Shown: positions 6,998 to 13,814 of the stretch, piece after piece
Position numbering within the stretch: the first letter of the stretch is position 1
How the letters are laid out: the number at the start of each line of letters is the position of its first letter
Source of the DNA: Bacteroidota bacterium
GTDB lineage: Bacteria > Bacteroidota > Bacteroidia > Bacteroidales > WCHB1-69
Reading direction: 5' to 3'
Length of the DNA stretch: 25,108 nucleotides
NCBI GenBank assembly: GCA_023392945.1
Contig: JAEWNB010000182.1
Span: 1 to 25,108, forward strand
Position numbers and translations under genes: made by a program
The notes under the pieces: model-generated
Databases searched by the model: none
What the model was told of the DNA's origin: nothing
What the model saw: only the letters and a program-made list of their open reading frames with translations

Positions 6998-8012
6998 TAA
7001 AAATTTATTGGTGAAATGAACCCGAGGCAAATTAACTTAAATGGGACATTTATTGTACCTGTTAAAATTGATAAATGTTAAATTTCTCCTTTTTTGAGTT
7101 ATAGAAAATGTTTTAATTTAGAGGGTAACTATGAAACAGGTATTCAGGAGTTAAAAGATTGTAGCGAACCCACCTAACCCGAAACCGATAATTAAACGCG
7201 CTCTTTTTTAACATTACCCCAACCGCCCCCTCTCATTACCGGGACAGATGAAAGGGTGGAGGGTGAGAAAGAAATTATTTTTAGCAAAAATGTAAAAAAA
7301 ATAACATTGTAATATAAAAAAGCTTATTTTTGTGAGCTTTAAAATTAAAGCAAATAAAAATAAATTATAAAAAAGAAAAAGTTTTTTGTGAAAAACATTG
7401 GCTGCCGTGTAATCAATAAAAATATAATTGGCTTAAAATGAAAAAAAGTTATCTAAAGGAGGAAAAGTACTAAATAACTCTGACTTTACTAGTAAAGCGA
7501 AATGTTAAATTATAAATAATGATAATCAAATTGGTACTGCAATTTTGCCGGAAACAAAATTCTATGATGACATGGTTTATACTAAGTTGTTGCTTGCCAC
7601 AGATATTTAATAAGGGAGGCAAAGAGAGGATTCCTTGTTTATTTGTTATTTTTCTCCTCCAATCACCTTTATTCTTTTGTGAAATACATTTCTTATGCAA
7701 GACCAACTTATCCCTGCAAAGCCTCCGTCATTGAGTGCGCCTGTTGACGGAAGGCAATAAAAAAAGTGCCCTGCAGAGAAAGGTATTTTAAGCCTTGAAA
7801 AGAAAAAATTACCCGACCCTGCTGCCAAGCACCTAAGGCATTGCAGAAAAAGCTTTTCTGCTTTTAATATGATAAGTTTGTATTCATAATAGCACATCTC
7901 AATTATAATGGCAAATATACAACATTTTCATTACGATTACAAGCCTTTCAGAATCTTTTAAGATCATTGATTTATTTCGAAAAATAAATTGAATAACTTT
8001 AAAAAAATATAA
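6998..8012. other. 1-kb intergenic region without a convincing gene
   Basis: No long open frame with family resemblance. Items seen: an AT-rich inverted repeat ACATTTAT/ATAAATGT (7046-7053 and 7071-7078) followed by a pyrimidine run, a weak terminator candidate for the membrane protein gene; a plus-strand -7-like TATTTTTG at 7325-7332 with no good gene behind it (an 11-codon frame from 7438 only); a hairpin at 7721-7755 (GCCT-CCGTCA pairs with TGACGG-AGGC, one bulged base); a palindrome GCAGAAAA-AGC-TTTTCTGC at 7843-7861; and a strong minus-strand promoter at 7911-7942 pointing into this part. A minus-strand frame of 83 codons (7646-7897) starts just after that promoter but resembles no family I know. 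A perfect 8-bp inverted repeat lies at 7970-7989, just upstream of the next gene. Confidence 0.6.
7911..7942 (-). promoter_or_regulatory. Strong Bacteroidetes-type promoter reading leftward into the intergenic region
   Basis: On the minus strand, TTG (7940-7942) is followed by exactly 20 bases and then TATATTTGC (7911-7919). Both elements and the spacing fit the Bacteroidetes consensus TTTG-N19-21-TAnnTTTG, the best match in the window. The predicted start is near 7904. The product is either a short protein (ATG at 7897, 83 codons) or an untranslated RNA covering the inverted repeats at 7843-7861 and 7721-7755. Confidence 0.5.
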
Positions 8013-9212
8013 ATGAAAAAAAAATCAATTTTACTATTTGTAATAACGATAAGCATTATCGCAAGTTGTTATTTTTTTATTGGGTGCAATAAAGACACAG
8101 ATATTTCCTTAAAAAACAATTATGATAATCTTTCCTTAAAATCTCTTCAGATGAACACTGAATTAGCAAAACTTTACGAGGATGTCCCAACTTTTGATTT
8201 TGGAAAGATTACTCTTATCAATGGTGATATTTTACGATTTGAAAGCGTAGAACAATATTGTCAAGTGTATGAAGATCTTTTAACACAGTGCGAAGCATGG
8301 TCTGATATTTTCTTCAATCAATATGACACAGATGATGAAGATAAATTAGATTTAATCATTGATACGCTTGGTTTTGATGAGTATACGCCGTTACTTTTAT
8401 TTGAACAAGAATATGGAATAATAGGCAATAATCTTCGTGCAATTTGGGTGGAGAATGAGAATACTTGGCTTGAGGAAGAAGCAACAGGGACTCCGCCTAT
8501 AGACGAAATAGTGAACTGTCCGACAGAGCAGACACTTTATTCACAATATCATGAGGTTTGCATTGGAGATACCATTTATCAAATGCGTTCCAATGGCTGC
8601 CAAGTCATCATTCCAATTAAAGAAATTGAACATCTTCCTGAAATTAGAGCAGCAGTGACAATGTCCGATTTAGAAATGTTATTAGAACAATTACAAGGTG
8701 TATGTATTATTAAAAGTGCAGATGCTTGTTATAATTCTTTTACCTATATATCTGACCAACAATATCATCCAGAGGTGGGAGAAAAGAAATTTACATGGTC
8801 GTACAGATATGGCACTGCATTGCTACATAGATGTAAAACTACTGTTACCATGGCTAATTATAAAAAGAAAAATGGAAAGTGGAGAAATGATTATACAATT
8901 TGTGCTCTTGCTCTTAAAACAAGACTTTACAATTACATGACAGATAGTGAAAGTTGCCTAAGTAATGGAGATATTTCTTTAGATATGAACACTCCTAGCA
9001 AACATCATTCAAGGACGAGAATTAAATATACTCGTAGAGTTCAAACCATCAATGATACTTCTTCTTCTACACAATTAGGTGATAATGGTATTATCTTTTA
9101 TCCCCAAATAGAAATAGAAAAGATGCACACTGATCCTACTGAGAGTTATATACAATGTCGCCATCAAGGGTGGTCATATCAATTTAACGCAGAAACAGGA
9201 AATCTTGAATAA
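8013..9212 (+). CDS. Predicted lipoprotein of unknown function
   Basis: A 399-residue protein with a basic start (MKKKS), a hydrophobic stretch, and two possible lipobox cysteines: C19 (IIASC) and C25 (FFIGC), the latter followed by NKD, which suits the mature start. It is therefore likely anchored in the outer or inner membrane. An acidic region around 85-150 is followed by a cysteine-containing stretch with CPTEQTLYSQYHEVCIGD and IYQMRSNGC. The C-terminal half has several Y/R-rich strand-like segments and further cysteines. I do not recognise the family. It is monocistronic: a strong terminator follows by 6 bases. A hairpin-forming palindrome lies 24-43 bases upstream of the start; no clear -7 box is seen. 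Its base use is slightly more AT-rich than the housekeeping genes further right. Confidence 0.7.
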   Translation: MKKKSILLFVITISIIASCYFFIGCNKDTDISLKNNYDNLSLKSLQMNTELAKLYEDVPTFDFGKITLINGDILRFESVEQYCQVYEDLLTQCEAWSDIFFNQYDTDDEDKLDLIIDTLGFDEYTPLLLFEQEYGIIGNNLRAIWVENENTWLEEEATGTPPIDEIVNCPTEQTLYSQYHEVCIGDTIYQMRSNGCQVIIPIKEIEHLPEIRAAVTMSDLEMLLEQLQGVCIIKSADACYNSFTYISDQQYHPEVGEKKFTWSYRYGTALLHRCKTTVTMANYKKKNGKWRNDYTICALALKTRLYNYMTDSESCLSNGDISLDMNTPSKHHSRTRIKYTRRVQTINDTSSSTQLGDNGIIFYPQIEIEKMHTDPTESYIQCRHQGWSYQFNAETGNLE

Positions 9213-9218
9213 TTAATC

Positions 9219-9258
9219 AAGTATACAAGCAGATTACTTTACCTGCTTGTATACTTTT
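9219..9258 (+). terminator. Rho-independent terminator after the lipoprotein gene
   Basis: A perfect 14-bp inverted repeat, AAGTATACAAGCAG (9219-9232) and CTGCTTGTATACTT (9243-9256), with a 10-nt loop and a short T-run. It begins 7 bases after the lipoprotein stop. The stem is symmetric, but the minus strand has no gene to end here. Confidence 0.85.
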
Positions 9259-9321
9259 AATCTCAACTTGCTTTATGATTAAATGCCTGTGTAACAAATT
9301 AGAATTTTTGATTCCTTTTAT

Positions 9322-9330
9322 TATTTTTGC
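9322..9330 (+). promoter_or_regulatory. Bacteroidetes-type -7 box for the outer-membrane protein gene
   Basis: TATTTTTGC matches TAnnTTTG. The predicted leader before the ATG at 9406 is about 70 nt. No -33 TTTG at the proper distance was found, so this is moderate evidence. Confidence 0.4.
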
Positions 9331-9405
9331 AAGTAGATAATCAACTTAATATAAATTACACTCAAAGTTACAGTTGTTACTTGAGGTAATAAAAAATATA
9401 CACAA

Positions 9406-10299
9406 ATGAAAAACAAAAATTTCTTAGTATATGCAGTTTTTACCCTGCTGTTATGTAATTCCTATGCACAGTCTGTTCCCTCATTTTATCCGTTTAAAGG
9501 ATTTCATGTAGGGATTTCCGGACAATCAGAATTTATCCAAAAATGCTCTTTTGTTGCATTAACGGGTTCAGACCCTGCGCCAAGAGCAAGATGGACTTCC
9601 GGATGGGAGACAGGTATAGAATTTTCCTACCATTTTGCCAAATATTTCGGTATTGTGGTCGGCATCAATTATGGGACAATATTATCTTATACAAGTGATG
9701 TTTACCTGAGTACTTTTCCAGACGGCACAGGAGCGTGGAATGAGGTGAATGAATATGACCCAACCCTACTAAATCCTCATGAAACCGAACTTCTTATTCC
9801 TGTAAAGTTAGAGTTTCATTATCCTTTGTGTAAAAATCTTTTTTTTATGGCAGAAGCAGGAGGAAAAATAAAAGGAATTTTTCAACGTCTGCTTTATAAA
9901 GACGGTGATATAGGAACTTATACGACTATCACATCTCTTCCCTATACTTCAGGAGGAGGTAAATATTATGAAGATTCTGGAGAACGAAATATGGGAAAAA
10001 TCAGTTGCGATTTACTTTTAGGTTTAGGATTGTATTATAAGTTCCCTTATGGCGATTTGCTTCGTTTTTCAGCAGGCGTAAACATTTCTTTTAACAATAC
10101 GATAGAAGGCTATTACAGATACTATCTTACTGGAAGCTACGGTACATTTGCTGTTAAAGATGATTATATATACACACAACTATCGTATATTCATACACTT
10201 AATTTTAAGAAAGCAAAAAAATATGTAAAGTCACAAGGTTTTTCATTTTCATCAAAAAAAGAACGAAGAATCAAAATATTTGATTTGCTAAATGAATGA
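9406..10299 (+). CDS. Outer-membrane beta-barrel protein (PorT/OmpA-barrel-like), function unknown
   Basis: A 297-residue protein with a signal peptide (MKNKNFLVYAVFTLLLCNSYAQ, likely cleaved after YAQ). The mature part reads as a small barrel: GFHVGISGQSEFI, FSYHFAKYFGIVVGINYG, VKLEFHYPLCKNLFFMAEAG, LLLGLGLYYKF and FSAGVNISF are typical alternating strands of the Bacteroidetes outer-membrane beta-barrel family. Long loops (DPAPRARW, the segment ending EYDPTLLNPH) would face outward. The C-terminal ~35 residues are basic (KKAKKY, SSKKERRIK), unusual for a barrel end and possibly periplasmic. It may be functionally paired with the preceding lipoprotein, but it has its own promoter box and is separated from it by a terminator. 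The 272 bases after it contain no gene. Confidence 0.7.
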   Translation: MKNKNFLVYAVFTLLLCNSYAQSVPSFYPFKGFHVGISGQSEFIQKCSFVALTGSDPAPRARWTSGWETGIEFSYHFAKYFGIVVGINYGTILSYTSDVYLSTFPDGTGAWNEVNEYDPTLLNPHETELLIPVKLEFHYPLCKNLFFMAEAGGKIKGIFQRLLYKDGDIGTYTTITSLPYTSGGGKYYEDSGERNMGKISCDLLLGLGLYYKFPYGDLLRFSAGVNISFNNTIEGYYRYYLTGSYGTFAVKDDYIYTQLSYIHTLNFKKAKKYVKSQGFSFSSKKERRIKIFDLLNE

Positions 10300-10571
10300 T
10301 AAAATTTAACACTTTCAAACTCAGTCAGCAGTCATTAGTTCTACTCTCCGGAAATTTCAGCAATAATCACTTAGCCATTTCTGTAACACCTCTACCAATT
10401 TATTTCCAAATAAAATCTTTCTTTTCCCTCTTGTATTATTAATATATAGTCAAAATCAACACCATCGATTTTCAACAGCAATTCCTAGAGAATCAAATAA
10501 ATGGTAACAAAAAGCGCCAGAAATTGCAGCGAAGACACCGCAAAGTGAATGTTGAATGCGGGCAAGCGAAC

Positions 10572-11003
10572 TTACTTTTTTCCGTTGACAAGTGTTTTCG
10601 GATCAATAATCGGCAAAATAACATTGTGTAAAAAAGTGCCTTTGAAAAGGGTAAACATAACACCGCGGACGGTTGAAAAAGTAATGGAATTGAGCATGGT
10701 TAAGATAGGTTCAGGAATATCTATCTGTTGATTTTCTGATACAAATTTTTCTATTTCAGGGAGTCCGAATATACAGCCCACTTTAATATTTCCCGGAATA
10801 AAATCCATTTTCTCATTATAAATTCTGATAGAAGTAATAACAAATATTTTCTTCTGATCTAAGGCAATTTTGTGTTCTAAGTAAATATCGAATTTATATT
10901 CCATGGTCTCCGGAAGCGTTTTCTCGGCAGAAACGATTGAATATTCCAATAATTCAATTCCTTGAATATTGATTTTCTCTGATGTTTGATCTATAGTTTC
11001 CAT
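10572..11003 (-). CDS. SecB-like chaperone of a toxin-antitoxin-chaperone (TAC) operon
   Basis: A 143-residue protein that aligns by eye with SecB along its length: an N-terminal strand region (MEYKFDIYLEHKIA, FVITSIRIYNEK), a central GCIFGLPEIEKF corresponding to the SecB GIFSIAGI region, and a C-terminal helix STVRG (110-114)...KGTF (121-124)...LPIIDPKTLV (130-139). The last part matches the SecB pattern of ARE, RGTFP and L-P-N-F-D-LF. In TAC systems such a protein does not serve general export; it binds the C-terminal tail of its antitoxin, protecting it from aggregation and proteolysis and so keeping the toxin inactive. It is last in the three-gene minus-strand unit, 13 bp after the antitoxin. 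A solitary housekeeping SecB is unlikely given these neighbours and because most Bacteroidetes lack classical SecB. Confidence 0.8.
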   Translation of the reverse strand: METIDQTSEKINIQGIELLEYSIVSAEKTLPETMEYKFDIYLEHKIALDQKKIFVITSIRIYNEKMDFIPGNIKVGCIFGLPEIEKFVSENQQIDIPEPILTMLNSITFSTVRGVMFTLFKGTFLHNVILPIIDPKTLVNGKK

Positions 11004-11016
11004 TGTCTTAAATTAT

Positions 11017-11409
11017 TTATGCGTGAAATTGCTGTTTATGAAAAGATTGGGCACCCACAATATCATTGTGATTAGAACATAGGGCATTTGTCTGTTTGAC
11101 AACAACAGGCAAAATTTTATATTTACGAATAATCATATCCTCTTTATCAAGACAGAGTAGCTTAATGCCCAAAACACGTTGGATGTCCGTTAAGGTGTCG
11201 ATGGTAAAATTGTGTGTTCCACTCAGCCAACGGGTAATTTCCGATTGATTGTGTTTTCCCAAGATTTGCAATAAATCTTTCTTTTTCCAACCTTTTTCTT
11301 TCATTGCATCTGCTATTTTAGCAGATATAAGCATTCTGTTTTCAATTCTCGCTGTCTCTTCAGGAGTGATTGAATCCAATAATGTTTCAATTAAATTGTC
11401 GGTTTCCAT
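11017..11409 (-). CDS. HigA-like helix-turn-helix antitoxin with C-terminal extension
   Basis: A 130-residue protein with an XRE/HigA-type helix-turn-helix at about 29-85: MLISAKIADAMKEKGWKKKD, then LLQILGKHNQSEITRWLSG and HNFTIDTLTDIQRVLGI. The recognition-helix pattern NQSEITRWLSG is typical of HigA-family repressors. Residues 86-130 form a tail containing an IIRKYKILPVVVKQ stretch and a His/Gln-rich end that plain HigA proteins do not need. In the mycobacterial TAC system the equivalent tail is the chaperone-addiction (ChAD) region bound by the SecB-like partner; I infer the same here. It lies 31 bp after the toxin gene and 13 bp before the chaperone gene. It is expected to neutralise the toxin and to repress the operon promoter. 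Confidence 0.85.
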   Translation of the reverse strand: METDNLIETLLDSITPEETARIENRMLISAKIADAMKEKGWKKKDLLQILGKHNQSEITRWLSGTHNFTIDTLTDIQRVLGIKLLCLDKEDMIIRKYKILPVVVKQTNALCSNHNDIVGAQSFHKQQFHA

Positions 11410-11440
11410 AATGTATTTATTTTGTTTTGTTTTTCTTTTC

Positions 11441-11926
11441 TCAATTTTCCAATTCTAATTCTCCTTCAAAATTAAGACCGTCTTCGGAAATAAAGAGCTC
11501 TTCTCTAAAATTACTCTTTATTACTTTTGCCACATTTCTAAGCAGATAATTTTCATCCTTTAATTTATCATCTTCCTGTAAAGCTCTGATATCTTTTTTC
11601 TTAACACCTCCGCCTCCTAAAACGATTATCTGACTTCCATAACGAATGCAATATAGTCGTAATTTAGATTCCGGAACATCGTATAAAGCACAAATTCCAT
11701 CTCCGAATGCTCCTTCGTTATTTTTAAAAAAGTCTTCTCTTGCTCCGGTTTTATTTCCCATTGTTTTTATGCGAGAAAGAATATTCTGTATTTCACTTAA
11801 ATGTGCATTCATATTTTCCTTTAGAAATAAATCGAATAAAGTATCATCAGCATCATCAATCGCAATTGAGTATGTGGAACATCTATCACCACTCAACTGA
11901 GGAATCTTAATGATTTTTATTTTCAT
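11441..11926 (-). CDS. HigB-like (RelE/Gp49-superfamily) toxin of the TAC operon
   Basis: A 161-residue protein, first in the operon. The C-terminal half carries the core of Bacteroidetes HigB/Gp49-like toxins: KTGAREDFFKNNEG (59-72), GDGICALYD (75-83), then LRLYCIRYGSQIIVLGGGG (89-107), KKKDIRALQED and a C-terminal SEDGLNFEG. Basic residues in the RLYCIRY/KKK region would fit the mRNA-cleaving site of RelE-type ribosome-dependent RNases, but specific catalytic residues cannot be fixed by eye. The ATG at 11926 is preferred over the in-frame TTG at 11956, because the -7 box at 11945-11953 puts the transcription start near 11938, downstream of the TTG. Toxin-first order (toxin, antitoxin, chaperone) matches the mycobacterial HigB1-HigA1-Rv1957 system and is typical of hig loci. 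Confidence 0.75.
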   Translation of the reverse strand: MKIKIIKIPQLSGDRCSTYSIAIDDADDTLFDLFLKENMNAHLSEIQNILSRIKTMGNKTGAREDFFKNNEGAFGDGICALYDVPESKLRLYCIRYGSQIIVLGGGGVKKKDIRALQEDDKLKDENYLLRNVAKVIKSNFREELFISEDGLNFEGELELEN

Positions 11927-11944
11927 CGCATCTTTATTCGATTT

Positions 11945-11987
11945 GCAAAAATACAAAATTTTACATATAAATGAAATAATATTATTT
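11945..11987 (-). promoter_or_regulatory. Promoter and candidate operator of the TAC operon
   Basis: On the minus strand TATTTTTGC (11945-11953) matches the Bacteroidetes -7 box, 18 bases before the toxin ATG. A perfect 14-bp palindrome AAATAATATTATTT at 11974-11987 sits about 20 bases further upstream, where the -33 element would be. It is a candidate site for the HigA-like repressor. AT-rich palindromes arise easily by chance, so the operator call is weak. Confidence 0.4.
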
Positions 11988-12142
11988 TTTTAGTACGAAT
12001 TACTGCTTCAGAAGTTAAAGTAGAAAGCGCGACTTCGAAGCCGGAACTCCCGAAATGAAAAAACGAAGTGCTTATAATAGCGAGGGATTTTTTTTCTAAA
12101 ACAGAGCATTAATTTTAGCTGTAGTCAATTCATTTATTTATC

Positions 12143-12150
12143 TATTTTTG
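12143..12150 (+). promoter_or_regulatory. Bacteroidetes-type -7 box for the 12171 gene
   Basis: TATTTTTG matches TAnnTTTG and is followed by a predicted start near 12157. This favours the ATG at 12171 over the in-frame ATG at 12159, which would leave almost no leader. Confidence 0.4.
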
Positions 12151-12170
12151 TCGTCAATATGTGTGGGAAT

Positions 12171-13100
12171 ATGAAAAGATACCGGATATTGTTATTTTGC
12201 TCGATTTTCTTCTCATTGATGAGTGGCAGAGCACAAAAAGTGGATTGGACCTGGTGGAATGAAATGGCTGACTGGGATGGCCATACTCCCTGGTATAATT
12301 ATTTTACCTATTCTACCTCTTATTTCGGCCCTAATGCATTTCCGGTTCCGGAGATGGGGAATGGGAGAGTCCCGGCTGACTTACAACTGGATGTATCTGC
12401 CGGTCAATATTGGGGCTTCGGCGACAATGCAACAGATTTAAAATTTCGTCTTGATATTCCTGTTTACCCTGAAAGAGTTGTGGTTTCGGTGTGGATGGTG
12501 CCGGTTGAGTATTACAAAACTACCATCCATGTGAGAGATGAGCGCTATGCTCGTAAAGAATTTCCTGAAGGGGTTGTGGTGGGGGATTTTTATTTACAAA
12601 CCGGTATCCAACTGGTTAAGAATCATCGGTTTTTACCGGATATCCGTTTCAATGCAACGCTGAAAACAGCTTCGGGTGGGCCGTTGACAGATTGTCGCTA
12701 CTATGATACGCCGGGTTATTATTTCGATTTTAATATCGGAAAACAATGGACTTTTCAGAATAGTAAGTTTATCCAATCACTGACGGTCTCGGAAATGGCG
12801 GGATTCTTGTGCTGGCAGGCAATGCAGGGCTTTCAGGATGACGCTTTTCTCTATGGAATTAAATTGAATGCGGCATTTGCCAAAAGCTATTTTGAAGCTG
12901 ATTGGAGCGGCTATGTGGGCTGGGGACAACCGGGAGATAAACCGATGATTGTTCGTGCCAAATTTTCCCGGGAATTTAAAAAAATCCATTCCCTTTATAT
13001 TTCCGGCTTGATCGGTCTGGTAGATTATCCTTTTTATAGCATAAGATTGGGATATGAACTTTCCATTCCCTGCTCATTCAATTTTTGCAAAAAAAAGTAA
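12171..13100 (+). CDS. Exported protein of unknown function, probable outer-membrane barrel
   Basis: A 309-residue protein when started at 12171, where MKRYRILLFCSIFFSLMSG followed by RAQ is a good signal peptide; the longer start at 12159 adds MCGN before it. The mature N-terminus is rich in Trp and Tyr (VDWTWWNEMADWDGHTPW, YNYFTYSTSYFGPNAFPVPE), followed by strand-like segments such as LKFRLDIPVYPERVVVSVWM, DFYLQTGIQLV, YYFDFNIGKQW, FEADWSGYVGWG and FYSIRLGYELSI. This suggests a beta-barrel or a jelly-roll-like surface protein. I do not recognise the family. It is a single gene, divergent from the TAC operon and convergent with yggS, whose end lies 9 bp away. Confidence 0.7.
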   Translation: MKRYRILLFCSIFFSLMSGRAQKVDWTWWNEMADWDGHTPWYNYFTYSTSYFGPNAFPVPEMGNGRVPADLQLDVSAGQYWGFGDNATDLKFRLDIPVYPERVVVSVWMVPVEYYKTTIHVRDERYARKEFPEGVVVGDFYLQTGIQLVKNHRFLPDIRFNATLKTASGGPLTDCRYYDTPGYYFDFNIGKQWTFQNSKFIQSLTVSEMAGFLCWQAMQGFQDDAFLYGIKLNAAFAKSYFEADWSGYVGWGQPGDKPMIVRAKFSREFKKIHSLYISGLIGLVDYPFYSIRLGYELSIPCSFNFCKKK

Positions 13101-13109
13101 TACTGTTAT

Positions 13110-13787
13110 CTATTGCTTATTCGGCACTGCTCTGGCTCCGAAAATGGCACTTCCAATTCTGACCATAGTGCTGCCTTCTTCAACGGCAATCTTGTAATCA
13201 TCCGTCATCCCCATTGAAATCTCCCTGAAATTGTCATTATCCTGGAAATATTCCTCTTTGATTTTGGTAAATGCAGAGGCAAGATTTTTAAACTCGTCAT
13301 GAATCTGCCCGATATTGTCGGTATAGGTTGCCATGCCCATTAGGCCATGAATTTCAATATTATGCAAGGCCTTGAAAACAGTGTCCTGTAACATTGCTTC
13401 ACATTCAGCCATGGCAAATCCAAACTTGGTCTCTTCGGTGGCAATATGAAATTGCAGCAGACACGGAATGATTCTCCCGTTTTTTTCGCCAGCTTTGTTT
13501 ACTTCCCTTAGGAGATTGAAACTGTCAATACTATGAATAAGTGTTACAAAAGGCGCAAGGTACTTTATTTTATTGGTTTGCAGATGACCTATGAAATGCC
13601 AATTGATATCTTTGGGAAGGAGTTCATATTTTGTTTTGAGCTCTTGGGCTTTGTTTTCCCCGAAGTCGCGATGACCTAAATCGTAAAGAGCCTGAATTTC
13701 TTCAACGGGTTTTGTCTTTGAAACAGCAATTAGTCTTACCTTCGAAGGAAGGGAAGATTTAATGAAATAATAATTCTCTTGGTTCAT
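13110..13787 (-). CDS. YggS/PROSC-type pyridoxal phosphate homeostasis protein
   Basis: Single-domain PLP-binding protein of the YggS/YBL036C/PROSC family, a TIM barrel like the N-terminal domain of alanine racemase but without known enzyme activity; it helps keep PLP and amino/keto acid pools balanced. The PLP lysine is K24 in IAVSKTKP. Further family motifs are FGENKAQEL, WHFIGHLQTNKIK, IHSIDS and a C-terminal SMGMTDDYKIAVEEGSTMVR plus IGSAIFGAR, where S-M-G-M-[ST]-D and R-I-G form the phosphate cup. The 225-residue length is typical. It follows the GH57 gene by 27 bp and is probably the last gene of the alpha-glucan operon, though its function is unrelated. Confidence 0.95.
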   Translation of the reverse strand: MNQENYYFIKSSLPSKVRLIAVSKTKPVEEIQALYDLGHRDFGENKAQELKTKYELLPKDINWHFIGHLQTNKIKYLAPFVTLIHSIDSFNLLREVNKAGEKNGRIIPCLLQFHIATEETKFGFAMAECEAMLQDTVFKALHNIEIHGLMGMATYTDNIGQIHDEFKNLASAFTKIKEEYFQDNDNFREISMGMTDDYKIAVEEGSTMVRIGSAIFGARAVPNKQ

Positions 13788-13814
13788 TATCTATAAAATA
13801 TTGGAAGAATATTG

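Noticed and set aside
7438..7473. 11-codon frame beginning MKKSYLKEEKY as a peptide gene
   Set aside because: Too short and isolated, with no export, maturation or partner gene nearby; the -7-like box upstream has a poor -33 spacing.
7646..7897. 83-codon minus-strand frame as a confident gene
   Set aside because: It follows a good promoter but has no family resemblance, no signal and unremarkable composition, and overlaps inverted repeats; kept only as part of the intergenic description.
11927..11956. TTG at 11956 as the start of the toxin gene
   Set aside because: The -7 promoter box overlaps this stretch, so the codon would lie upstream of the transcript start; the ATG at 11926 begins the family-like sequence.
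12021..12095. Stem AAGC-GCG-ACTTCG / CGAAGTGCTT with a downstream run of eight T as a terminator
   Set aside because: The stem has a 3-base bulge and a 26-base loop, the T-run is not adjacent, and no plus-strand gene ends before it.
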